Shown one piece after another: positions 1 through 8,501 of a stretch of 64,000 bases of DNA (positions are counted from its first letter, which is position 1; every line of letters starts with the position of its first letter). Source of the stretch: Poindextera sp035294785 (GTDB taxonomy: Bacteria > Pseudomonadota > Alphaproteobacteria > Caulobacterales > Caulobacteraceae). Location: NCBI GenBank assembly GCA_035294785.1, contig DATGKF010000038.1, positions 4,168-68,167 on the forward strand, read 5' to 3'. The position numbers were made by a program, and so were the translations under genes. The notes below the pieces were generated by a model. The model worked only from the letters and a program-made list of their open reading frames with translations. It had not been told where the DNA came from and made no database searches.

Positions 1-1134
1 GTCCTGAACCCGGACACCAACGAGCCTTACAACCGCGACCCGCGCTCGATCGCCAAGCTGGCGCTGAACTACGTGCAGTCGTCCGGCGTCGGCGACACGG
101 TCTATTTCGGGCCGGAAGCGGAGTTCTTCATCTTCGACGACGTGCGCTGGACGACGGAGCCGCACGCCACCGGCTACGCCTTCGACTCCAGCGAGCTGCC
201 GGCCAACACCGGCAAGTCGTACGAGGAAGGCAACATGGGCCACCGCCCGGTGACCAAGGGCGGCTATTTCCCCGTCAACCCGATCGACTCAGCCCAGGAC
301 CTGCGCGGCGAGATGCTGGGCGTGATGGGCGAGCTCGGCATGGAGCCGGAGAAGCACCACCACGAGGTGGCGCCGGCCCAGCACGAACTGGGGCTGAAGT
401 TCGCCGACCTGTTGACCATGGGCGACCGGTTGCAGCTCTACAAATACGTGATCCACAACGTCGCCGCCGCCTACGGCAAGACGGCCACCTTCATGGCCAA
501 GCCGTACTTCGGCGACAACGGCTCCGGCATGCACTGCCACCAGTCGATCTGGAAGGGCGGCAAGCCGATGTTCGCCGGCGACAAGTACGCGGGCCTGTCG
601 CAGACCTGCCTGTGGTACATCGGCGGCATCATCAAGCACGCCAAGGCGATCAACGCCTTCTCGAACTCGACCACCAACTCCTACAAGCGCCTCGTGCCTG
701 GCTACGAGGCGCCGGTGAAGCTGGCCTACTCGGCCCGCAACCGGTCGGCGTCGATCCGCGTGCCGTACGTGGCGAGCCCGAAGGGCAAGCGCATCGAGGT
801 CCGCTTCCCGGACCCCATGGGCAACCCCTACCTCACCTTCGTCGCCATGCTCATGGCTGGCCTCGACGGGATCGAAAACAAGCTCGATCCGGGCGGCCCG
901 CTGGACAAGAACCTCTACGACCTGCCGCCGCGCGAACAGAAGCGTGTGCCGGAAGTCTGCGGCTCGCTCACCGAGGCGCTGGACAATCTCGACAAGGACC
1001 GCGCCTTCCTGAAGAAGGGCGGTGTGATGACCGACGACTTCATCGACGCCTACATCGAGCTGAAAAAGGAAGAAGTCGCGCGGCTGCAGCTGCACCCGCA
1101 CCCGGTCGAATTCGACATGTACTACAAGTGCTAA
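1..1134 (+). CDS. glnA: Type I glutamine synthetase, C-terminal ~80% (5' end outside window)
   Basis: Makes glutamine from glutamate, ammonia and ATP in the cytoplasm and is the main entry point for ammonium. The frame is open from base 1, so roughly 90 N-terminal residues lie upstream of the window; 377 residues are visible against about 470 for the family. Visible signatures include the metal-binding GPEAEFFIFD segment, the HHHEVAPAQHE segment, GSGMHCHQS and the NRSASIRVP substrate-binding motif. The Tyr in KNLYDLPP is the residue adenylylated by GlnE in the GSI-beta family, so covalent control is expected. A terminator follows the stop. The glnB gene usually found upstream would be outside the window. 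Confidence 0.97.
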   Translation, partial: VLNPDTNEPYNRDPRSIAKLALNYVQSSGVGDTVYFGPEAEFFIFDDVRWTTEPHATGYAFDSSELPANTGKSYEEGNMGHRPVTKGGYFPVNPIDSAQDLRGEMLGVMGELGMEPEKHHHEVAPAQHELGLKFADLLTMGDRLQLYKYVIHNVAAAYGKTATFMAKPYFGDNGSGMHCHQSIWKGGKPMFAGDKYAGLSQTCLWYIGGIIKHAKAINAFSNSTTNSYKRLVPGYEAPVKLAYSARNRSASIRVPYVASPKGKRIEVRFPDPMGNPYLTFVAMLMAGLDGIENKLDPGGPLDKNLYDLPPREQKRVPEVCGSLTEALDNLDKDRAFLKKGGVMTDDFIDAYIELKKEEVARLQLHPHPVEFDMYYKC

Positions 1135-1158
1135 CGGCGCACTCCTAAGAGGACTTGA

Positions 1159-1193
1159 GGGCCGCGGGCGTATGCCTCGCGGCCCTTTCGTTT
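1159..1193 (+). terminator. Rho-independent terminator of glnA
   Basis: An 8-bp perfect GC stem (GGGCCGCG at 1159-1166 paired with CGCGGCCC at 1178-1185) is followed directly by the T-rich stretch TTTCGTTT. It lies 24 bases after the glnA stop and ends that transcription unit. Confidence 0.8.
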
Positions 1194-1292
1194 GCATGGG
1201 CCAATGCCCGCCTCAGCGAGATGACAGGCAATTCACTCTCGCTCCCACGACATTTGCCGTAGAGAGCGGGTCCGCAACATCGGGAGGACTGC

Positions 1293-1967
1293 TTGGACCG
1301 GCGAACCTTGCTGGGCGGCCTAATGGCCGCCGGCGCGATCACCCTTCCCTCCGCTGTATGGGCGGCGACTCAGTCGGTGAAGCTCAGCCAGGCGTTCGCG
1401 TACCTCAGCGACTATCTGTCGATGACGCCGGCCAAGCGCGACCGGTTCCACATGGCTTTCTACGCGGTCCGCGACCGCAAGTTCGCCCCCGACCTCAAGG
1501 CCGTCGTGGTCGGCCCGGACGGCAAGCGCACGCCGCTGGTCCTCGACCGCAGCGCCAAGGTCGTCCAACTCCCGAACCTCGCTCAGCTCCGGTCGAGCAC
1601 GCTGGAAGCCGACGCCGCGCCGGGCGAGAAGGTCGGCCTCGCGCTCGAGCTCGAGCCGAACCTGCCGGTCGGCGAGCGCTTCGATGCGATCGCGCTGGCG
1701 GCCTCGATCGCGCAGTGCGAAGCCGCCGTGGCCAGCATCGCCGGGGTGCTGAGTTTCGCCGCGCCGAAGATCGTCGCCGCGCTGTTTCCCGGCGCCGGCT
1801 CCGGCCAGGCGCTGCTCGAAAACGGTCGCGCGCAAGCGCTGCCGACGACGAACAACCGGTTCTACGGCCCGGCGCCCTACTTCGAGCCGGGGTCGATCGC
1901 CGGCGCGCGCACGATCGTTCTGGCCCACACGCCCAGCCGCGTTCTCATGAGCGGCCATCCGAAGTAG
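1293..1967 (+). CDS. Uncharacterised exported protein with a Tat-like signal
   Basis: A 224-residue protein of unknown function. I chose the TTG at 1293 because a good Shine-Dalgarno (GGGAGGA, 1282-1288) lies just upstream and because the first residues form a twin-arginine-type signal, DRRTLLGG followed by a short hydrophobic stretch ending SAVWAA. The predicted mature protein (about 200 residues) would be periplasmic. It has no cysteine-based or metal-binding motif that I recognise and is rich in Ala and Leu. Two regions (about residues 60-110 and 130-160) look helical. It sits alone between the glnA terminator and a lipoprotein hydrolase gene on the same strand 27 bases downstream, so those two could be co-transcribed. 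Confidence 0.7.
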   Translation: MDRRTLLGGLMAAGAITLPSAVWAATQSVKLSQAFAYLSDYLSMTPAKRDRFHMAFYAVRDRKFAPDLKAVVVGPDGKRTPLVLDRSAKVVQLPNLAQLRSSTLEADAAPGEKVGLALELEPNLPVGERFDAIALAASIAQCEAAVASIAGVLSFAAPKIVAALFPGAGSGQALLENGRAQALPTTNNRFYGPAPYFEPGSIAGARTIVLAHTPSRVLMSGHPK

Positions 1968-1994
1968 CGTGCTTCGCCTCGACCGAGGCGCCGC

Positions 1995-3008
1995 ATGAAC
2001 CGCCGGACTCTGACCGCCGCCAACCGCGCGAGGGCTCTGGTCCTGGCCGCAGCGCTTGTCGCCGCCGGCTGCACGCCGCTCGTCGAGCGACCGCTGACGC
2101 CGCCGGCCGGGTTCGCCGGTCCGCGGCTGGAGAGCGACGCGGTGGTCAGCTTCGACGGAACGCGGCTTGGCCTAGCGACGTACCTGCCCGCCGGCGGCAG
2201 CGAGCCCTGGGCGGTCATCGTCGGGGTGCACGGGCTGAACAGCTACGCCCGCGCCTATCATGAGGCCGGGCCCTACTGGGCCGCGCACGGCGTGGCCGTC
2301 TACGCCTACGACCAGCGCGGCTTCGGCCGATCGCCCGGCCGCGGACACTGGGCCGGCGAGGCGCTGTTCACCGAGGACCTGCGCACAGTCTGCGCCCTCG
2401 TCCGCCAGCGCTATCCGCACGCCGTCATCGCCGTGGCGGCGACCAGCATGGGCGGGTCGGTGGCGATCGAAGCCTTCGCCGCAGACCGGCCGCCGACGGC
2501 CGACCGGCTGATCCTGCTGGCGCCTGAGGTCTCCGGCTGGTCCGACCGCTCGCCGGCCTACGAGGCCACCGTCTGGACGGTCGCGCACGTCGCGCCCGGC
2601 GCACGGTTCACGCCGCCGGACTGGCTGTTGCGTCGCCTGCAAGGGACCGACAACACCGAGGAACTGGCCAGCGCCCGCCGCGATCCGCTCATGACCTGGC
2701 GGATGCGGCCGGACGAGTTCTACGGCCTCGCCAACCTCTCCGAGCGAGCGGCGCACGACACCGCCCGGCTGAAGGTTCCGACCGCCTACCTCTTCGGAGT
2801 GAAGGACCGCATCGAGCCTTTGACAGCGACCGAGCGCGCCGCGGCCGCGCTGCCGCCGGGCGATGTGACGGCCGATTATCCGGAAGGCTGGCACCTCCTG
2901 CTGCTCGATCATCACCGCCAGCGGGTCTTCGACGACATCCTCGGGTTCCTGCGTGACCCGGCCCAACCGCTCGCCTCGCACCCCTCGCCTATTCCGCGGC
3001 CGAACTGA
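1995..3008 (+). CDS. Alpha/beta-hydrolase lipoprotein (serine hydrolase, monoacylglycerol-lipase type)
   Basis: A 337-residue alpha/beta hydrolase of the S33/Hydrolase_4 type, likely a lipase or esterase at the envelope. The N-terminus is a lipoprotein signal: basic start, hydrophobic core, then the lipobox VAAGC with Cys near residue 26. The fold is shown by the oxyanion-side GVHGLNSYARAY segment, the DQRGFGRSPG motif typical of monoacylglycerol-lipase-like enzymes, the nucleophile elbow TSMGG, and a C-terminal GWHLLLLDH carrying the likely catalytic His. The substrate cannot be told from sequence. It lies downstream of the Tat-signal gene and 33 bases before parE. Confidence 0.85.
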   Translation: MNRRTLTAANRARALVLAAALVAAGCTPLVERPLTPPAGFAGPRLESDAVVSFDGTRLGLATYLPAGGSEPWAVIVGVHGLNSYARAYHEAGPYWAAHGVAVYAYDQRGFGRSPGRGHWAGEALFTEDLRTVCALVRQRYPHAVIAVAATSMGGSVAIEAFAADRPPTADRLILLAPEVSGWSDRSPAYEATVWTVAHVAPGARFTPPDWLLRRLQGTDNTEELASARRDPLMTWRMRPDEFYGLANLSERAAHDTARLKVPTAYLFGVKDRIEPLTATERAAAALPPGDVTADYPEGWHLLLLDHHRQRVFDDILGFLRDPAQPLASHPSPIPRPN

Positions 3009-3041
3009 GCGCAGCGTTCGAATCGCTGCTACACCACGCCC

Positions 3042-5069
3042 ATGGCCCGCAGCCCGCATCGCATGCCCGACCTGTTCGACAATGCGCTCGCGCCGGCGCC
3101 GGCCGCGCCGCTGGCCAGCGCGCACGAACCGCGCCCCTCCTCCGGGTATTCGTCCAAGGACATCGAGGTTCTCGAGGGCCTGGAGCCGGTGCGCAAGCGG
3201 CCGGGCATGTACATCGGCGGGGTCGACGAGCAGGCTCTGCACCACCTCTTCGCCGAGGTGCTCGACAACGCCATGGACGAGGCCGTGCAGGGCCACGCCA
3301 AGATCATCGAGGTCAATCTCGACGCTGCCGGCGCGCTCAGCGTGCGCGACGACGGACAGGGCATGCCGGTCGATCCGCACCCCAAGTTTCCGGACAAGTC
3401 GGGGCTCGAGGTCATCATGACCACCCTGCATTCCGGCGCGAAGTTCTCCGACAAGACCTACGAGACCTCGGCCGGCCTGCACGGGGTCGGCGTTTCGGTG
3501 GTGAACGCGCTCTCCGAGCGGGTGGACGTCACCGTCTGGCGCGACGGCTACGAGTGGCGTCAGGCCTTCGCGCGCGGCAAACCCACGGGGCCGCTGGAGC
3601 GCGGCGAGCCGTCGCGAAAGCGCGGGACGCAGGTGCGCTTCCTGCCGGACGCGGTGATCTTCGGCGAGGGCGTCGCCTTTCGCCCGGCGCGGCTCTACCG
3701 CATGGCGCGATCGAAGGCCTATCTGTTCCGCGGCGTCGAGATCCGCTGGCGCTGCGCGCCTGAGCTGGCCGGCGAGCACACGCCGACGGAAGCGACGTTC
3801 CGCTTTCCGAACGGCCTCGCCGACGCGCTGGCCGAACGTCTCGGCGCGCAGGCGACCGTCACCGAGACCTTCTCCGGGCGCGTCCAGCGGCAGGGAGAGA
3901 CCGGCGCGGTGGAATGGGCCATCGCCTGGTCGCCGGCCGGCTTCGGCGAAGCGGACGGATTCATGTCGTCCTACTGCAACACCGTTCCGACGCCGGAGGG
4001 CGGCACGCACGAGGCGGGACTGCGAGCGGTGCTGACGCGCAGCCTCAAGGCCTACGCCGAGCTCACGGGCGAGAAGCGCGCCGCCGTCATCACCGGAGAT
4101 GACGTGCTGGCTCAGGCCGGCGCCATGATCAGCGTGTTCGTCCGCAATCCGGAGTTCCAGGGCCAGACCAAGGAACGCCTCTCTTCGATCGACGCGCAGC
4201 GGCTCGTCGAGGCGGCCCTGCGCGATCCCTTCGACCATTGGCTTGCGTCCTCGCCGAAGGCGGCCAATGCGCTCCTGGACTTTGTCATCGAGCATGCCGA
4301 AGAGCGGCTGAAGCGGCGACGCGACAGGGAGGTCGCCCGCGCCTCGGCGACGCGCAAGCTGCGCCTGCCCGGCAAGCTCGCCGACTGTTCCGGGCAGGCG
4401 ACCGACGGGACGGAGATCTTCCTGGTCGAGGGGGATTCCGCCGGCGGCTCGGCCAAGCAGGCGCGCGACCGGCGCACGCAGGCGATCCTGCCGTTGCGCG
4501 GCAAGATCCTGAACGTCGTCTCGGCGACGGGCGAGAAGACCGGTGGCAACAAGGAGCTGACCGACCTGATGCTGGCGCTGGGCGTGCAGCCCGGCCCCCG
4601 CTTCCGTGAGGAAGATCTGCGTTACGAGCGCGTGATCATCATGACCGACGCCGACGTCGACGGCGCCCACATCGCCTCGCTTCTGATCACATTCTTTTAT
4701 CGGACCATGCCGGATCTGGTCCGGAGCGGACGGCTCTATCTGGCTCTGCCGCCGCTCTACCGCTTGAGCCACGGCGGCAAGGTCGCCTACGCCCGCGATG
4801 ACGCCCACAAGGACGAGCTGATGGCCACCGAGTTCAAAGGCAAGAAGCCTGATGTCGGCCGCTTCAAGGGCCTGGGCGAGATGATGCCGGCGCAGTTGAA
4901 GGAAACCACCATGAACCCGGCCACGCGCACGCTGGCGCGGGTCACGCTGCCGCGCGCAGAGGAGCCGGTGGAGGCGATCGTGGAGACGCTGATGGGCCGC
5001 AAACCCGAGCTTCGCTTCCGCTTCATCCAGGAAAACGCAAGCTTCGCCGCCGCCGACCTCGACGTCTGA
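3042..5069 (+). CDS. parE: DNA topoisomerase IV subunit B
   Basis: ATPase subunit of topoisomerase IV, which decatenates daughter chromosomes with ParC. The 675 residues show the GHKL ATPase (VLDNAMDEAVQGH; DDGQGMPVD; the GLHGVGVSVVNALS lid), a transducer domain, and the TOPRIM region with EGDSAGGSAKQ, PLRGKILNV and the metal-binding DADVDGAHI. It lacks the long insertion found in many GyrB proteins, which with the length argues for ParE. A second possible ATG is at 3063. A GANTC site (GAATC, 3020-3024) lies just upstream; in Caulobacter such sites are CcrM methylation targets, so cell-cycle control is possible but unproven. Confidence 0.95.
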   Translation: MARSPHRMPDLFDNALAPAPAAPLASAHEPRPSSGYSSKDIEVLEGLEPVRKRPGMYIGGVDEQALHHLFAEVLDNAMDEAVQGHAKIIEVNLDAAGALSVRDDGQGMPVDPHPKFPDKSGLEVIMTTLHSGAKFSDKTYETSAGLHGVGVSVVNALSERVDVTVWRDGYEWRQAFARGKPTGPLERGEPSRKRGTQVRFLPDAVIFGEGVAFRPARLYRMARSKAYLFRGVEIRWRCAPELAGEHTPTEATFRFPNGLADALAERLGAQATVTETFSGRVQRQGETGAVEWAIAWSPAGFGEADGFMSSYCNTVPTPEGGTHEAGLRAVLTRSLKAYAELTGEKRAAVITGDDVLAQAGAMISVFVRNPEFQGQTKERLSSIDAQRLVEAALRDPFDHWLASSPKAANALLDFVIEHAEERLKRRRDREVARASATRKLRLPGKLADCSGQATDGTEIFLVEGDSAGGSAKQARDRRTQAILPLRGKILNVVSATGEKTGGNKELTDLMLALGVQPGPRFREEDLRYERVIIMTDADVDGAHIASLLITFFYRTMPDLVRSGRLYLALPPLYRLSHGGKVAYARDDAHKDELMATEFKGKKPDVGRFKGLGEMMPAQLKETTMNPATRTLARVTLPRAEEPVEAIVETLMGRKPELRFRFIQENASFAAADLDV

Positions 5070-5111
5070 GTTCGGTTGACGCCGGCGGCTGGCGGCGGAA
5101 GGATCGCCAGC

Positions 5112-5912
5112 ATGCTCGATCACGCCGCGAACTTTGAGATGACGCCGCAGGAGCGCGCCGCCCTCGCCGGGGACGGGTTCGTGCTGCGCGAGGGTGTGTT
5201 CGACGCGGCCGAGTGCGCCGCCATCGCCGCCGACTGCGAGGCCCTCGTCACTGATCTCGCGGCCGCCTCGCGGGGGAAGAAGCACGCGCTGGGCAGCTAC
5301 ATGTTCGAGGTCGAGCGCGAGGCCGGCACGATCATCAAGTGGGAGCCCGACGCGCCGGACGTGGTCCAGGGCGTCGAGCCCTTCGGCCACATCTCCAAGC
5401 CGCTGAACGACTGGGGGCTCGATGCGCGCTTCGTCGACCCGGCCAAGGCGATCGTCGGCGAGGACGACCTCGTCCTCTTCACCGAGAAGCTGAACGTCAA
5501 GCGGGCCAAGGACGGCGGCCACATCATCCTGCACCAGGACTTCCCCTACTGGGAGCCGACCACGCCGGTCGCCAGCCGCATCGCGACAGCGATGCTGTTC
5601 ATCGACGACGCGACGGTGGAGAACGGTTGCCTGGAGGTCGCGCCAGGCAGCCACACGTCCGGCAAGTATCCACAGCGCGAGGCTGACGCCTTCGGAAGCC
5701 TGGAGATGGATCCGGCGGCCTTCGATCATGCCCGACTACGGCCGCTGGAGGTGAAGGCCGGCGCGGTCGTCTGGTTCGGCGCCTTCCTCGTGCACCGCTC
5801 GCTGCCGAACCGCTCGGACAAGGACCGCCGCGCCCTGCTCTACTCCTACCAGCCGGCGGGCTGTCCACACATCCGCGAAATCAGCCCGATCAAACGGGCC
5901 GCCGCAGGCTAG
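5112..5912 (+). CDS. Phytanoyl-CoA dioxygenase family protein (Fe(II)/2-oxoglutarate oxygenase)
   Basis: A 266-residue PhyH-fold oxygenase. The iron ligands are visible as HQD in LHQDFPYW (about residues 144-148) and a distal His in FLVHRSLPN; the Arg in DRRALLYSYQPA is the likely 2-oxoglutarate anchor. I start at ATG 5112, which has GGAAGGA about ten bases upstream; a longer TTG start at 5076 has no ribosome site. The substrate is unknown: PhyH family members hydroxylate phytanoyl-CoA, ectoine and many small molecules. It faces a second PhyH-type gene, and the two stop codons overlap in the tetranucleotide CTAG. Confidence 0.85.
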   Translation: MLDHAANFEMTPQERAALAGDGFVLREGVFDAAECAAIAADCEALVTDLAAASRGKKHALGSYMFEVEREAGTIIKWEPDAPDVVQGVEPFGHISKPLNDWGLDARFVDPAKAIVGEDDLVLFTEKLNVKRAKDGGHIILHQDFPYWEPTTPVASRIATAMLFIDDATVENGCLEVAPGSHTSGKYPQREADAFGSLEMDPAAFDHARLRPLEVKAGAVVWFGAFLVHRSLPNRSDKDRRALLYSYQPAGCPHIREISPIKRAAAG

Positions 5913-6748
5913 ACCAGCACCACCTTGCCGTCGGCGACGTAGGTGAGGGGTTGCGGCGGGATACGGGCGCGGTGTTCTTCCATCCAGGGCATGTCGGCCG
6001 GCGTCTTGCGGCGCACCGGCGTCAGCTGGAATTCGGTCGGGAACGCCTTGCGCTCTCGTCCGGTCGTATTCGGCGCGGTGTAGTGCAGCGTCTGCGACGA
6101 GTGAAAGGTTGCGCCGCCAGCCTTGAGCGGACAGGCGACCGCTTGGCTCGCGTCGAACGGCTCGTCGGCGGCCAGGAGGTTGTGGATCGGGTCTTCCAGG
6201 TGCCGGTGACGCAGCAGGCCGCGGCGGTGCGAGCCCGGCAGGAACTGCATCGCGCCCATCTCGACGCTCACGTCATGCAGGGGCAGCCAGACGCCGAGGG
6301 CGTGGTAGTCGAGTTCCGGCTGCCAATAGGCCTTGTCCTGGTGCCAGGCGACCTCGCGCCCGCCGGGCGGCTTGCGGATCATGTGGCCCCAACTCGTCAG
6401 GCGCGCTTCGTCGACCTCCAGCAGCGCCGCCGCGTAGCGCTTGGCGTTGTTGCGGAAGGCCGAGTGCATGATCTCGGGGAAGGCCATCTCCGGGAAGAAG
6501 GCCTGGCTCAGCCGGCTGGGCTCGCCCTCGGCCAGCGCGCCGGAGCGGTCGAGCGGCGCGCCGGGGCGCCCAGCGCGGGCGGGATCGAAGATGTGGTCGA
6601 AGATGCGCTCGAGCCAGGCGAGCTCCTCGTCGGTGGTCAGGCGCTCGACGGCGAGGAAGCCGTTGTCGCGGAAGAAGGCGATTTCGTCCGCGGTCGGCTC
6701 GACCCGGAAGTTCGGCGTTGGCGACAGTCCGTAGCGCGGCTCGGCCAT
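5909..6748 (-). CDS. Phytanoyl-CoA dioxygenase family protein (second, divergent paralogue)
   Basis: A 279-residue PhyH-fold Fe(II)/2-oxoglutarate oxygenase. Iron-binding HQD is seen in VAWHQDKAYWQPE, the distal His in LHYTAPN and the 2-oxoglutarate Arg in GRERKAFP. The start at ATG 6748 (MAEPRYGL) is preferred over an upstream TTG at 6784. The protein is clearly not a recent duplicate of the convergent PhyH gene next to it: apart from the iron site, little sequence is shared. The GAMQFLPGSHRRGLL segment is typical of the family. The substrate is not deducible. Confidence 0.85.
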   Translation of the reverse strand: MAEPRYGLSPTPNFRVEPTADEIAFFRDNGFLAVERLTTDEELAWLERIFDHIFDPARAGRPGAPLDRSGALAEGEPSRLSQAFFPEMAFPEIMHSAFRNNAKRYAAALLEVDEARLTSWGHMIRKPPGGREVAWHQDKAYWQPELDYHALGVWLPLHDVSVEMGAMQFLPGSHRRGLLRHRHLEDPIHNLLAADEPFDASQAVACPLKAGGATFHSSQTLHYTAPNTTGRERKAFPTEFQLTPVRRKTPADMPWMEEHRARIPPQPLTYVADGKVVLV

Positions 6749-6911
6749 GGCTGGAATGCTAACGATCGGCGCCGCGGCCGCCAAGACCGACGCGCAACCG
6801 CTTTGTCACATTGACTTTCCGCCGGCCCCGCCTATCTAGAGCCGCATTGGAGCGGGATGCGAGCGCTCTTGAGTCGCGCGTCCGAACGCCCCGCCGTTTC
6901 ACCCATAGAGC

Positions 6912-8420
6912 ATGACCGACTTTTCCGAACTGGGGCTCAGCCCCGAAACCCTGCAAGCCGTCGCCGACAGCGGCTACACCACAGCCACACCCATTCAGGC
7001 GCAGGCGATTCCCGTCGCCCTGGCCGGGCAGGACGTGCTGGGCATCGCCCAGACCGGCACCGGCAAGACGGCGGCCTTCACGCTGCCGATGATCGAGACC
7101 TTGAAGGCGGGCCGCGCCAAGGCGCGCATGCCGCGCTCGCTCGTCATCGAGCCGACGCGCGAGCTGGCCGACCAGGTGTCGCTGGCGTTCGAGCGCTACG
7201 CCAAGGGCACGAAGCTTTCCTGGGCGCTGCTCATCGGCGGCGTCTCGTTCGCCGACCAGGAGCGCAAGCTCGATCGCGGCGTCGACGTGCTGATCGCGAC
7301 GCCCGGCCGCCTGCTGGACCACTTCGAGCGCGGCAAGCTCTTGCTCACCGGCGTGCAGATCATGGTGGTCGACGAAGCCGACCGCATGCTCGACATGGGC
7401 TTCATCCCGGACATCGAGCGCATCTTCAAGCTGACGCCGCCGAAGAAGCAGACGCTGTTTTTCTCGGCGACCATGCCGCCGGAGATCACCCGGCTGACCA
7501 AGCAGTTCCTGCACGAGCCGGTGCGCATCGAGGCCTCGAAACCCGCCACGACGGCGGAGAACATCGCCCAGCACATCGTGCGCATCCCCTCCGCCGACCC
7601 CGCCGCCAAGCGCACCGCGCTGCGAGCGCTGGTCGGCGCGGCCAACGTCAAGAACGGCATCGTCTTCTGCAATCGCAAGAGCGAGGTCGACATTGTCGCC
7701 AAGTCGCTGAAGACGCACGGCTTCAACGCCGCGGCCATCCACGGCGACCTCGACCAGCAGACCCGCATGCGCACCCTCGCCGCGTTCCGCGATGGCGACC
7801 TGAAACTGCTGGTGGCGTCCGACGTCGCCGCGCGTGGGCTCGACATTCCCGACGTGAGCCACGTCTTCAACTACGATGTCCCGCACCACGCCGACGACTA
7901 CGTCCACCGCATCGGCCGCACTGGCCGCGCCGGCAAGACCGGCGACACGTTCATGATCGTGACGCCGGCGGACTCCCGATCCCTCGACAAGGTGCTCAAG
8001 CTCATCGGGCAGAACCCGGACGAGGTGAAGCTCGACGTCGACTGGAGCCAGGTGAAGCCGGGCCGGCCGCGCGAGGACAACAAACGCGGCCGTCGTCCTG
8101 TGCGCGGCCGCGACCACGCCCCGCCGCTCGATCCCAACCGCGAACAGATGCCGATGGCGCCGGCGCCCTCGCAGCCCGCGACTTCGCAGCCGGCTGCTCG
8201 CGCGGTCGAGGGGGCGCCGGAAGCCAAACCCGTCGCCCAGGCCGAGCCCAGGCCGGCCAGACCGCCGCGCGAGCGCGGACGCGACCGCTCGAAGGATCGC
8301 CAGCCGCGCGCGGAAAAGGTCCAGCCGCCGCAGCGCGAGGAGCGCGACGATCGCAATGTACGCGGCTTCGGCGGCGACACGCCCGCCTTTCTGCTGCGCG
8401 CGGCGCCGCGCGAGGACTGA
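6912..8420 (+). CDS. DEAD-box ATP-dependent RNA helicase (RhlE-like)
   Basis: A 502-residue DEAD-box helicase that remodels RNA structures, probably in ribosome assembly or mRNA decay. The Q motif, Walker A (AQTGTGKTAAF), PTRELADQ, DEAD (VVDEADRMLDMGF), SAT (FFSATMPP), the nucleotide-contacting ASDVAARGLDIPDV and HRIGRTGRAG are all present and in order over residues 1-375. The last 120 residues are Pro-, Arg- and Ala-rich and low in complexity, a basic tail typical of RNA-binding helicases. The catalytic core most resembles RhlE. The cold-shock helicase of the degradosome is another possible role, suggested only by family. Confidence 0.93.
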   Translation: MTDFSELGLSPETLQAVADSGYTTATPIQAQAIPVALAGQDVLGIAQTGTGKTAAFTLPMIETLKAGRAKARMPRSLVIEPTRELADQVSLAFERYAKGTKLSWALLIGGVSFADQERKLDRGVDVLIATPGRLLDHFERGKLLLTGVQIMVVDEADRMLDMGFIPDIERIFKLTPPKKQTLFFSATMPPEITRLTKQFLHEPVRIEASKPATTAENIAQHIVRIPSADPAAKRTALRALVGAANVKNGIVFCNRKSEVDIVAKSLKTHGFNAAAIHGDLDQQTRMRTLAAFRDGDLKLLVASDVAARGLDIPDVSHVFNYDVPHHADDYVHRIGRTGRAGKTGDTFMIVTPADSRSLDKVLKLIGQNPDEVKLDVDWSQVKPGRPREDNKRGRRPVRGRDHAPPLDPNREQMPMAPAPSQPATSQPAARAVEGAPEAKPVAQAEPRPARPPRERGRDRSKDRQPRAEKVQPPQREERDDRNVRGFGGDTPAFLLRAAPRED

Positions 8421-8501
8421 AGCTCCTTAACCCTGTGTTCTGAGTTCCCGGACTAGCCTGGCGGTCACGAATCGCCAGCCCAGAAAGGGATACGAGCGAG
8501 C

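Noticed and set aside
2172..5729. A 1,185-codon open frame on the minus strand
   Set aside because: It lies wholly antisense to the hydrolase, parE and a PhyH gene, which have clear motifs. The composition (His, Arg, Ala, Val) is typical of GC-rich antisense frames.
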